Positions 1-6,970 of a stretch of 40,468 nt of DNA are shown in pieces (the stretch's first letter is position 1; the number at the start of each line of letters is the position of its first letter). The notes beneath the pieces were generated by a model. The model saw only the letters and a program-made list of their open reading frames with translations. It had not been told where the DNA came from and did no database searches. The DNA comes from a virus. The DNA lies in the IMG/VR virus record IMGVR_UViG_3300044832_000046, positions 1 through 40,468 of that record. One strand, written 5' to 3'. The position numbers and the translations under genes were made by a program.

Positions 1-293
1 CTGGTGCCGTTGGGCACCGGCGCGCAGCGCATGATCTGCACCGTGATCTCGGCGACCTCCCACGGCGGGCCGCACGAGCCCACGGGGGCGGTCTGCTGCG
101 CGGGGAACTGCTCGCTCAGCACGATCAGGCCGACGGAGACGTACAGCGCTCCGCAGTCGCAGCCGTCCCAGGCGATGAAGCCGGGCACGATGCAGCTGCG
201 CTCCACCGGCGTGGTGAGCGAGGATTCCACCGCCGTCTTGATCGCGGTAGCGACCTGGAACCACTTGGTGGTCCCGGTGATGATGCCGGTCAT
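1..293 (-). CDS. Neck/tail-terminator-like protein, C-terminus cut by window edge
   Basis: The reading frame enters from 293 and runs off the left end, giving 97 residues. The start at 293 is chosen because GGAGG lies five bases upstream on the coding strand; the in-frame ATG at 311 has no ribosome site. The visible part begins MTGIITGTTKWFQVATAIKT, then has a Cys-rich stretch (WDGCDCG) and strand-like segments. It directly follows the head-tail connector candidate and overlaps a 30-codon ORF by an ATGA. Position and size suggest a tail-terminator or head-closure protein, but this is inference from gene order; I do not recognise the family. Confidence 0.6.
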   Translation of the reverse strand, partial: MTGIITGTTKWFQVATAIKTAVESSLTTPVERSCIVPGFIAWDGCDCGALYVSVGLIVLSEQFPAQQTAPVGSCGPPWEVAEITVQIMRCAPVPNGT

Positions 294-382
294 GAATGCC
301 TCCGCAGCCATCGGCTATGGGCGCAGGGGCAAGCCCATGTGCCGTCCATGATTCCGTGCCAGAGCCATACGGGCCAGCTCAT
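290..382 (-). CDS. 30-residue coupled small ORF
   Basis: This ORF fits exactly between two genes. Its ATG (382-380) overlaps the TGA of the upstream gene as ATGA, and its own TGA overlaps the ATG of the next gene at 293, again as ATGA. The peptide starts MSWPVWLWHGIMDGTWACPC and ends in a basic tail (RWLRRHS), so it is rich in Trp and Cys. No strong ribosome site is present, so translation would depend on coupling. The double 4-bp overlap is the main evidence that it is real; the function is unknown. Confidence 0.5.
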   Translation of the reverse strand: MSWPVWLWHGIMDGTWACPCAHSRWLRRHS

Positions 383-1191
383 GTCCCCGCCCTGCGCGGC
401 GGCCGGGTGTCCACGCTGTAGACCCGGCTGCGCGACTTCAGGCGGCTGGGGTTGACCGTGGTGACGAAGGCGTCCACCAGGTAGAGGCCGGTGCGGCCTT
501 CCTTCATCAGGGAGCCCAGCTCGGGGAAGCGGATCTCGACTCCCTGCCGGACGAGGGACTGCACGCCCGGCGGGAGCTGGCAGTCCTCACCGGCCATGCC
601 GCGCAGGATCTGGCAGGCCATCTCGCCGACGGCCAGCTGGCCGCCGACCGGGACGTCCTGGCCGTAGTTCGCGGTCACCGACCAGGTGCCAGCCTGGGAG
701 TCGTCCTTGCTCAGGTCGTTGTAGCGGGGCCAGCGCTGGCCGTCGGTGCGCACCAGCAGCCGGTTGTCGTCCACCCGGTAGGCGCCGGTGACCATCGGCG
801 TGCCGTCCATCTTGACCGAGACGATCGAGCTGACCGGCGCGGGGAGCACGACCTCGGAGACCCGGGAGCACGAGCACCCGCCGGAGCAGGACCCGCAGCT
901 GAGGTCGAACCAGAGCCCGGGGTAGGCCAGCCCGCCGTAGGAGTACCCGGCGCCGTAGGCGGTCGTGGACCACGGCTCGCCGAACATCCCCCACCACTGG
1001 TTGTCGTAGTGGTTGCGGCGGCAGGGCCGCAGCGTCACCTGGCAGGTGCCGAACTGGCGGCCGGACAGGGCCCACACGATCTCGGTGGCCGCCTGCACGG
1101 CGTAGCCGGTGGCGGTCGGGGACTTGGCCGAGACGTCGCAGGTCCAGACGGGGGTCCAGGGCGAGCACGGGCCGAACGCGTTGACGGTCAT
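379..1191 (-). CDS. Putative head-to-tail connector/adaptor
   Basis: 270 residues from an ATG at 1191 with GGAGAGGG just upstream; an in-frame ATG further up overlaps the previous gene and lacks such a site. The sequence begins MTVNAFGPCSPWTPVWTCDV and has a helical segment (ATEIVWALSGRQFG), a Gly/Tyr-rich stretch, a cluster of six Cys (DLSCGSCSGGCSCSR, around residues 110-124) and a C-terminal half rich in strands ending in a basic tail. Its size and place after the capsid and surface proteins match the adaptor proteins that follow capsid genes in actinophages. The Cys cluster is unusual for a structural protein and may bind metal. The assignment rests on layout and general resemblance. Confidence 0.5.
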   Translation of the reverse strand: MTVNAFGPCSPWTPVWTCDVSAKSPTATGYAVQAATEIVWALSGRQFGTCQVTLRPCRRNHYDNQWWGMFGEPWSTTAYGAGYSYGGLAYPGLWFDLSCGSCSGGCSCSRVSEVVLPAPVSSIVSVKMDGTPMVTGAYRVDDNRLLVRTDGQRWPRYNDLSKDDSQAGTWSVTANYGQDVPVGGQLAVGEMACQILRGMAGEDCQLPPGVQSLVRQGVEIRFPELGSLMKEGRTGLYLVDAFVTTVNPSRLKSRSRVYSVDTRPPRRAGT

Positions 1192-1201
1192 GACCCTCTC
1201 C

Positions 1202-1540
1202 TCAGATCGACGGGACCGGGCCGACGGCCGCACGGACGTCGAACTTCAGCAGGATGGAGTCGTACCTCGTCACGCCGTTGCCCACCCATATCTCGGCCTG
1301 GTAGCTGCCGGGGGTCGGGAACTCCGAGCCGGTCCAGGCGTAGGTCACGACGCCCGAGGCCGGGGTGCTCACCGTGGCGTTGTACTGCGTGGCCGCGCCG
1401 TACCGCTCCCGGACGTTGACCTTGGCGGTGTAGCCGGTCAGGTTGATCGGGGCGTTGGTCGAGTCGAGGAAGGTGTAGTTCAGTGGGGGTGGCTTCTCGC
1501 CGGTCACGTATGGACCGATCACCGCACTGGTGGTGCTCAC
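1202..1540 (-). CDS. Small beta-sandwich structural protein (BppU-N/Ig-like)
   Basis: 112 residues from a GTG at 1540. GGAGG lies ten bases upstream, and the GTG overlaps the TGA of the repeat protein (GTGA). The pattern of a short N-terminal lead, YTFLDSTNAPINLTGYTAKV, then alternating strands and a closing SYQAEIWVGNG segment resembles the N-terminal domain of BppU-type baseplate proteins and other small phage Ig-like folds, which pack on virion surfaces. It sits between a 596-residue repeat protein and the connector candidate, so a head-surface or fibre-anchor role is plausible. The fold is inferred by pattern only. Confidence 0.55.
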   Translation of the reverse strand: MSTTSAVIGPYVTGEKPPPLNYTFLDSTNAPINLTGYTAKVNVRERYGAATQYNATVSTPASGVVTYAWTGSEFPTPGSYQAEIWVGNGVTRYDSILLKFDVRAAVGPVPSI

Positions 1541-3327
1541 TGGTGACCAGCCTCCTGACCTGACGCGGATGTGGCGGGCTCTCGTCCCGCTGCTGAGGTT
1601 ACCGTCGTTGAGCCATAGCTCCCGCCGGGCTCCCGGCCGTTGGCCGAGTTGACGTCGCGGCGGGCACCGGAGAGCGCGGTGACCGGCTCGCGGCCGGAGA
1701 CGTCCTCGTGGGTCACGGGCGGCAGGCCGATACCGAAGGCATCCGCCACCGCCGGGGCGAAGCCCGCGTTGGCCATGATGGCGGTGAAGTCGTCGGCCGC
1801 CGCGCCGGTCGCGCTGGCGGTCCCGGCGGTCGCCACGGTCCCCGAGACGGTCTGGGCGACCGCATCGAATGCCGCGCCGGTGGCGGACGCCTCGCTCGGG
1901 GAGGCCGTCAGGTTGGCGTTGGCCGTGGCGTCGTGCGCCGTACCGGTGGCCGCAGCCACGTCGGCGTTCGCCGTGGTGGAGCTGACGGTCTGTGCGGCCA
2001 CGTCGGGAGCCGAGCCGGTAGCCTGTGCGGTGCCCGGCTGGGCAGCCACGGCGGTCATAGGGTCGGACGCGACACCGGCCGCCGTGACGAAGCCGGACGA
2101 GGCCGCGAGTTGAGCCTGTCCGTCGGCCGCCGCGTCCGAGCCAGCCGGGGTGTCGGGCAGGGCGGTGGTCGAGGCGGAGCCGTCGGCCGCCGCGCCGGTG
2201 CCCGCACCGAAGCCCGAGGTTGCCGCGAGAGCGCCTGTCGCGTCCTGGCTGGTACCGGTCGCCGCACTGGCTCCCGGGAACGTGCTGAGCGCCACGGAGG
2301 CATCGCTCGCGGTACCTGTCCCGAGCGCGATGTCCGCCTGCGCGACCGTGGCCCCGGAAACCTGGACCAGGGCGTCGTAGGCCACGCCCGGACCCACGGG
2401 AGTGTCGGGCAGGGCGGTGATCGAGGTGGAGCCGTCGGCCGCCGCGCCGGTGGAGAGGGAAACGTCCGAGGTTGCCGCGAGAGCGCCTGTCGCGCCAGCG
2501 GCGGTACCCGTGGCCGTCGGGGTGTCCGGGAACGCGCTGAGCGCCACGGAGGCGTCGCTCGCGGTGCCTGTCCCGAGCGCGACGTCCGCCGTGGCGATGG
2601 TCGTTGGGGAATCGAGCGCCGTTCCGGCACCCACGGGGGCGTCGGGCAGCGCAGTGACCGAGGCCGAGCCGTCGGCCGCTGCGCCTGCGCCCACCGGAGC
2701 CCCGGGCAGAGCCCCGGCCGCGCCGGTAGCGTCGGTCGCCGTACCTCCGTCGGTCGGGGTGCCGGGGAGAGCGCTCAGGGCGGCCATCGCGTCGGCCGCT
2801 GCGCCCGCGCCCACGGGGGTGCTGGGCAGCGCGGTGAGCTGGACCGAGCCGTCGGCCGCCGCGCCCGCTTCGGACGGGGTGCCGGGGAGAGCACTCAGGG
2901 CAGCCGTGGCGTCGGCCGCCGAGCCTGCTCCGGTCGGCTGCCCGGCCGTGGCGATGGCCATCGGGGCGTCGAACGCCGCGCCTGCTTCGGTCGGGGTGCC
3001 GGGCAGCGCGGTGATCGAGGCCGTGCCGTCGGCCGCCGTACCCGGGCCCACCGGAGTGTCGGGCAGGGCTGCCAGCGCGGCGGTCGCGCTCTGCGCCGCG
3101 TCGGTGCCGCCCGACTGCCCTGCGGTGATGGAGAGCTGAGCCTGCGCGTCCTGCGCCGCGTCGGTACCGCCGGGCTGCTCGGGCAGGGCGGCCAGCGCGG
3201 CGGTCGCGTCCTGAGCCACGTCCGTGGCCAGGGCGACGACGGCCGTGGCGATGACGTCGTTGGCCAGCAGGGGCAACGAGACGGTGACGTACGCCTTAGC
3301 CGGTTGGCCCCGGCCGAGCCGGGCCAA
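1537..3327 (-). CDS. 596-residue Ala/Thr/Gly-rich tandem-repeat surface protein
   Basis: Starts at TTG 3327, preceded by GAGGAG nine bases upstream at the end of the previous gene. After a 35-residue lead, almost the whole protein is about two dozen degenerate repeats of roughly 18-21 residues of the form LPGTPxxAGxAxDxxxxLxA. The C-terminal 80 residues differ and carry three copies of GREP. The composition is dominated by Ala, Gly, Thr, Asp and Pro, with few charges other than Asp and no Cys. It lies among head/surface genes downstream of the capsid genes. A fibrous or decorative head or neck appendage is the best inference; no enzyme motif is visible and I do not recognise a named family. 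Confidence 0.7.
   Translation of the reverse strand: MARLGRGQPAKAYVTVSLPLLANDVIATAVVALATDVAQDATAALAALPEQPGGTDAAQDAQAQLSITAGQSGGTDAAQSATAALAALPDTPVGPGTAADGTASITALPGTPTEAGAAFDAPMAIATAGQPTGAGSAADATAALSALPGTPSEAGAAADGSVQLTALPSTPVGAGAAADAMAALSALPGTPTDGGTATDATGAAGALPGAPVGAGAAADGSASVTALPDAPVGAGTALDSPTTIATADVALGTGTASDASVALSAFPDTPTATGTAAGATGALAATSDVSLSTGAAADGSTSITALPDTPVGPGVAYDALVQVSGATVAQADIALGTGTASDASVALSTFPGASAATGTSQDATGALAATSGFGAGTGAAADGSASTTALPDTPAGSDAAADGQAQLAASSGFVTAAGVASDPMTAVAAQPGTAQATGSAPDVAAQTVSSTTANADVAAATGTAHDATANANLTASPSEASATGAAFDAVAQTVSGTVATAGTASATGAAADDFTAIMANAGFAPAVADAFGIGLPPVTHEDVSGREPVTALSGARRDVNSANGREPGGSYGSTTVTSAAGREPATSASGQEAGHQ
1740..3250 (-). repeat. Coding tandem repeats, about 54-63 bp units
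   Basis: The DNA behind the repeat protein shows degenerate units of about 60 bp in frame, for example variants of gccgtcggccgccgcgcc recurring through 2100-3050. Two longer near-copies, around 2265-2335 and 2515-2590, encode the same peptide GTGTASDASVALS, which indicates recent internal duplication. Confidence 0.7.
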
Positions 3328-3330
3328 CGG

Positions 3331-3837
3331 TCAGCACTCCTCGAAGACGATGTACGCCAGGGCGGTGACGGTGGCCGAGGTGCTGATCCGGAGCTGGCAG
3401 AACTTGGACACGGCGCAGACCGGCTCGCGACCCAGCGGCCACTGCTTGATGTAGAGGCCGGTGGGGGCGAGGAACTGCGCGTCGAAGTATTTGTCCGGGG
3501 TGGCGGAGGTGATCGCGCCGTTGCCGTAGCCGGTGTTGGTCGTCGCGCCGTAGGTCAGCGCGGAGGTCTTCACGTTGTCACCGATGGCCAGCACCGTGGC
3601 AGTGGTGTGGGCGGTGGACACGGTGGACCCGGTTCCGTTCTGGACCAGCTCGCAGACGGCCGGGGTGCCAGCGGTCGAGCCGTTGAAGCTGACACCCCAC
3701 TCCACGATCTTGATCTGCGTCGTGGCCGGGGTCTGGAGCTGGATGGCAACCTTGGCGCCGGTGGCGTACGCGGTGCCGCCCATGGTGGCTGTCGTCGCGC
3801 CGAACGCGTTGTTGTAAGCGATGAACTGCGTGGTCAC
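3331..3837 (-). CDS. Structural/surface protein, 168 aa
   Basis: Begins at GTG 3837 with GAGG seven bases upstream, three bases after the preceding gene. The protein is strand-rich and Thr/Gly/Ala-rich, with two Cys in the C-terminal part (PVCAVSKFCQL) and a terminal Cys. It has no signal peptide, membrane segment or enzyme motif. It contains the peptide LGREPV, also found in the C-terminus of the neighbouring repeat protein. It is one of a set of consecutive small head or decoration genes after the capsid genes; a capsid decoration or head-fibre role is inferred from context. Confidence 0.6.
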   Translation of the reverse strand: MTTQFIAYNNAFGATTATMGGTAYATGAKVAIQLQTPATTQIKIVEWGVSFNGSTAGTPAVCELVQNGTGSTVSTAHTTATVLAIGDNVKTSALTYGATTNTGYGNGAITSATPDKYFDAQFLAPTGLYIKQWPLGREPVCAVSKFCQLRISTSATVTALAYIVFEEC

Positions 3838-3841
3838 TGGC

Positions 3842-4432
3842 TTACCTCGTCGCTGCTCGGTTGACCGTCTGCTGGACCGGGAGGGCGTAGACCGGCTCCA
3901 GCAGACGGGCGAAGATCACGGTGTCGATGAAGACGATGTCGGTGCTCACCAGGCCCGAGACGTGCTGCACGTTCAGCCGGGCGAAGGCGGTCGTGGCCGG
4001 GGTGGTCACGGTGACCGCCCCGTACTGGGACCAGAACTGGTTGTCGAGCGGGCTGCCGGACCCCTGCACCATGGTCTGGGTCGAGGTCACGGTGCTGCTG
4101 ATGAACACCTGGCCGGAGGTGTACCAGTCGATGTTCACGTTGATCGTCACGGACGGCTTGGCGGTGTAGAAGCCGAAGGCGAGGACGTAGTCCAGGGAGG
4201 CCGAGATGGGGATGTCCGTGGTCCCGTTGACCGCGAGGGCTCCCGTGGTGGTCGCACCCTTGGTGATCTTCAGGGAGTGCGTGCCGTCCTTCGAGGGGTC
4301 CGTCGTCCCGTTGCTCAAGGCGATGGCGGACGCCTGCGTTCCCGACGACCAGGTCAGGATTCCCTCGAAGTTGGAGGCGTCCGGGACGACCAGGTTCGGC
4401 CCCCACAGAGGGCGGTAGCTGCTGGTCGTCAC
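3842..4432 (-). CDS. Carbohydrate-binding-module-like surface protein
   Basis: 196 residues from GTG 4432, just after the stop of the previous gene at 4446; a G-rich ribosome site precedes it. The body has the sequence character of CBM4/9 jelly-roll domains: an early NLVVPDASNFEG, a KDGTHSLKITKG strand pair, and the closing FARLNVQHVSGLVSTDIVFI leading to an Asp-bearing last strand. Such domains bind glycans on phage surfaces and may help the virion attach to host wall or mucus-like polymers. It ends LLEPVYAL, related to the EPV peptide in two neighbours. The fold assignment is by pattern; the ligand is unknown. Confidence 0.6.
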   Translation of the reverse strand: MTTSSYRPLWGPNLVVPDASNFEGILTWSSGTQASAIALSNGTTDPSKDGTHSLKITKGATTTGALAVNGTTDIPISASLDYVLAFGFYTAKPSVTINVNIDWYTSGQVFISSTVTSTQTMVQGSGSPLDNQFWSQYGAVTVTTPATTAFARLNVQHVSGLVSTDIVFIDTVIFARLLEPVYALPVQQTVNRAATR

Positions 4433-4445
4433 GGACCGCCCCCGA

Positions 4446-4952
4446 TCAGGTGGTGATGCGGAGGAGGCCGTTGACGTTGAACACCACGGAGAAGGTACCG
4501 GCCGTGACGGACTGCGCACCGCCGAACCAGTTGTAGCAGACGCCCTGCTTGGCGATGCCGCCGGTGCCGACGAGGATGTTGTCGTCGTAGACCAGGCCGC
4601 CCTCGACACCCGACAGGGTGGCCGTGGCCACCGAGGTCAGGTCGGCCGCGTCGAACATGAAGACGCCAGCGGACGGGGTGGTGAAGGTCTTGGACGCCAG
4701 GGTGCGCCCGGCGGCGACCCAGTCGGTGCCGGAGGTCTTCTCGTTAGCGACGACCCACTGCGAGGCGGCCGCGTTGTAGCCGGTCGCGGTGAGGGCCACC
4801 GTGCGGTCGGGGGTGTTGCCGCCGTACAGGGCGAACTTGACCACGTCCGCACCCAGGCCCCCGTAGGAGGCCGGGAGCACGGCGGCCGTCTGGCCCTGGC
4901 CGTAAACGGACTTGGGCCATTCTTGGAAGATCCGGCTCTCGGTCCAGGCCAT
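4446..4952 (-). CDS. Structural protein, 168 aa, probable head surface
   Basis: Starts at ATG 4952 with GAGG eight bases upstream, just after the previous gene. The protein has an N-terminal polar lead (MAWTESRIFQEWPKSVYGQG), then strand-rich sequence with Gly/Asp turns, including KFALYGGNTPDRTV and VVANEKTSGTDWVAAG, and ends in VFNVNGLLRITT. It has no transmembrane segment or catalytic motif. Similar small proteins occur between capsid and tail genes in actinophages, where they decorate heads or form fibres; I cannot name the family with confidence. Confidence 0.6.
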   Translation of the reverse strand: MAWTESRIFQEWPKSVYGQGQTAAVLPASYGGLGADVVKFALYGGNTPDRTVALTATGYNAAASQWVVANEKTSGTDWVAAGRTLASKTFTTPSAGVFMFDAADLTSVATATLSGVEGGLVYDDNILVGTGGIAKQGVCYNWFGGAQSVTAGTFSVVFNVNGLLRITT

Positions 4953-4955
4953 GGC

Positions 4956-5264
4956 TCATACCTCGATTCGCATGTGCGTGGTCGGAGCGAAGACGATCAG
5001 GTCGGTGCCATCCTCGCGGACAGTCTCGACGTTCATCACCGGGCGGCCGTTGCCGTCCAGCTGGACGTCCTGCTTGCCGATGTAGTCCTCGCGCTCGTGC
5101 GCGACGACGATGGCCTTGGAGCCGACCGGGAGCATCGGAGCCGTGATCCCGGCAAGCCCCTGGCAGGGGTGGAACCGGTTGCCCTCGCTGCCGTAGGTGA
5201 CCGCGTAGGCCGGGCAGTTCGGGCAGAACCACTGCCGGGGGATCTTGCCGAGATCAGGGATCAT
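4956..5264 (-). CDS. Small zinc-binding-like head protein
   Basis: 102 residues from ATG 5264, which overlaps the TGA of the upstream gene (ATGA). An upstream in-frame ATG would force a 60-base overlap and has no ribosome site. A likely metal site is formed by C14, C17, H32 and C34 (WFCPNCPAY ... RFHPCQG). The rest is strand-rich and contains a KAIVVAHERED segment. It lies within the head-gene series and is probably made together with the gene before it. A structural or assembly role is inferred; function unknown. Confidence 0.6.
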   Translation of the reverse strand: MIPDLGKIPRQWFCPNCPAYAVTYGSEGNRFHPCQGLAGITAPMLPVGSKAIVVAHEREDYIGKQDVQLDGNGRPVMNVETVREDGTDLIVFAPTTHMRIEV

Positions 5265-5965
5265 GTCAGCGTCACCGGGGAGCAGGAAGGCGCCGGGGGA
5301 GCGGTCGTGGTGATGGTCCACAGCCAGTGGTCCAGCGTTCCGTTGCCGCCACCGGCGGCGTTAGCTGCTCCGGCCGGGAGCCAGGTGGTGCCGCTACCCG
5401 GGCCGTCGTTCCAGCCGATGACCGCAGTCGTGCTGGCCGCTCGGGTCTCCGAGGTGAGCTGGAGGGTCGAGCGGGCGTTGCTGATCTGGTACTGACCGAT
5501 CTTGGTGGCGCCGACGTTCGGCCAGGCGTGGTAGATGTAGCGCTGGTTGCCGGACGGGTCACAGGCACCGGAACCGGCGACCTGCTGCCAGATCTCCAGG
5601 GAGTACCGGTTGGACGGCACGCCCTCCGCCACGGCGAAGCCGTAGCCGGTGTTGGTGACCGCCAGCTCGCGGGCCGACATCATGTACGCCGCGCCGGTGA
5701 CGTTGACCTCACAGAAGTCGATCACCAGGTTGAAGCGCTTGAGGACCGGGTCGTCCTTCTGGTTGACGCAGACCGAGCCGTCGGCCGTGCGCTCGAAGAA
5801 CTCGACACCGTCCTCGTACTGCGCATCCATCTGGACCTGGACGAAAGCCTTGCTGATGATCTGGACCGACGAGGCACCCGTCACCGGGTTGCCGCAGACG
5901 TCGACCTTGACCATCCGGTAGTGCGTGCCCTTGATCGGAGCCGCGCAATTGGAGGTGGTGGCCAT
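5261..5965 (-). CDS. Structural protein, 234 aa
   Basis: A strong ribosome site (AAGGAG, seven bases upstream of ATG 5965) suggests high expression, as expected for a virion component. The protein opens with MATTSNCAAPIKGTHYRMVK and has paired Cys at several points (VDVCGNPVTG, FCEVNVTG, GACDPSG), a central MSARELAVTNTGYGF segment and a strand-rich C-terminus ending in a Pro/Ser tail. It follows two capsid-like genes. It could be a head decoration or a tube-like protein; the pattern of strands and the late W-P-N segment (YHAWPNVGATKIGQ) are compatible with either. The assignment is tentative. Confidence 0.55.
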   Translation of the reverse strand: MATTSNCAAPIKGTHYRMVKVDVCGNPVTGASSVQIISKAFVQVQMDAQYEDGVEFFERTADGSVCVNQKDDPVLKRFNLVIDFCEVNVTGAAYMMSARELAVTNTGYGFAVAEGVPSNRYSLEIWQQVAGSGACDPSGNQRYIYHAWPNVGATKIGQYQISNARSTLQLTSETRAASTTAVIGWNDGPGSGTTWLPAGAANAAGGGNGTLDHWLWTITTTAPPAPSCSPVTLT

Positions 5966-5985
5966 GGTTCAACTCCTTACAAGGG

Positions 5986-6909
5986 TTACACCGTCGGGCT
6001 GGACGGAACGCCCAGACTGACTTGGATGGCGAAGTGGCAGCACTCGAAGCCGATCACGTACACGCGCTGAGCGATCATCCGCATGGTGTTCTCAATGCGG
6101 TCGAACGACTCGGGCACGCTCGGCATGTAGACGTCGCTCCGGTACCCGAACAGAGCGCCGGTGGCGTAGATCCAGGAGTCCGAGGCGCCGGAGGCGACAC
6201 CGGCCGGGCTGGACCCGGTATAGCCGGTCCCGACCACGACCCGGTTGCCCGCCGTGGTGTAGAGAGCGCCGGTTCCGTCGTCCTTGACCAGGTCCCACGC
6301 CCGGAAGGTCGGCAGGGCCTCGGGGGCGATGTGGATGATGCCCTGGCCGTGGTAGCAGTCGGCCAGGGCGCCCTCGATCCGGCCCAGGGCGTCAGCGACG
6401 TCCAGGGTGGCTCCGGTGACCGACGTGTTGGCGGCCGTCTGGAGCGTGATCCCGGCCGGGTCGAGCAGTACGGCGTTCGCTGCCAGGTGAGGGAACACCG
6501 TGGTCTGCGCCACGCCGCCGGTGGCCGTCTTACCGGCGAGGCCGGTCCAGAAGGCACGCTCGACCTGCCACTGCTCGACCCTTTCCAGGGCCGAGGCGGC
6601 GATGGTCTCGGCGTCGCTCAGGCCGACCGGCGAGCAGTCGAACTCGGCGTACACCGAGAACGAGGTCGCGCCCCGGTTGGTCTGGACGACGTTGCTGGCC
6701 ATAGGCGCCTGAGTGGTCGGGGCACCGCCGGTGCCGGTGACCGCGATGCACTCCTCGTACAGCGTGTCGCCGCCACCACAGCGCTCCGACCAGGTGATCC
6801 CGTTCTGCCAGTGGGTACCTTCTGCCGCAGGCTTCTGGACCGCTTCCCACAGACCGTACGGGAGCGAGGTGAAGCTGGGACCGGCGACAACTTGCCGAGG
6901 TCCAGCCAT
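5986..6909 (-). CDS. Second capsid-like protein (possible pentamer/minor capsid)
   Basis: 307 residues from ATG 6909 with AAGG upstream. The middle has a helix (SALERVEQWQVERAFWTGLA) of the kind that begins HK97-like shell domains, then GQGIIHIAPEALPTFRAW, a GNRVVVGTGYTG strand-turn and a late ENTMRMIAQRVYVIGFECCH segment, which resemble the P- and A-domain elements of capsid proteins. It lies directly after the major capsid gene, separated by a strong hairpin. Some actinophages are annotated with separate hexamer and pentamer capsid proteins in this arrangement; by analogy this could be the vertex protein. Homology to the HK97 fold is inferred, not shown. Confidence 0.5.
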   Translation of the reverse strand: MAGPRQVVAGPSFTSLPYGLWEAVQKPAAEGTHWQNGITWSERCGGGDTLYEECIAVTGTGGAPTTQAPMASNVVQTNRGATSFSVYAEFDCSPVGLSDAETIAASALERVEQWQVERAFWTGLAGKTATGGVAQTTVFPHLAANAVLLDPAGITLQTAANTSVTGATLDVADALGRIEGALADCYHGQGIIHIAPEALPTFRAWDLVKDDGTGALYTTAGNRVVVGTGYTGSSPAGVASGASDSWIYATGALFGYRSDVYMPSVPESFDRIENTMRMIAQRVYVIGFECCHFAIQVSLGVPSSPTV

Positions 6910-6931
6910 GGTTCACCACCTTCCCTGTGGT

Positions 6932-6961
6932 CCAGCCAGCCCCGTGGCCGAGGCTGGCTGG
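6932..6961. terminator. Perfect 10-bp stem hairpin between capsid genes
   Basis: CCAGCCAGCC (6932-6941) and GGCTGGCTGG (6952-6961) form a perfect stem with a 10-base loop in the short gap between the major capsid gene and the next gene. No T-run follows on the leftward strand, so it may act as a partial terminator or as a 3' end stabiliser that sets the ratio of the two capsid-like proteins. Confidence 0.6.
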
Positions 6962-6970
6962 GGAGCGGAA

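Noticed and set aside
1740-3250. Possible CRISPR-like repeat array
   Set aside because: Repeat units are in frame, degenerate, contiguous and encode protein repeats; there are no unique spacers.
1708-3864. Long plus-strand open frame opposite the repeat protein
   Set aside because: It is the GC-bias shadow of the minus-strand gene; its product is Arg/Gly-rich without domains and lacks ribosome-site support.
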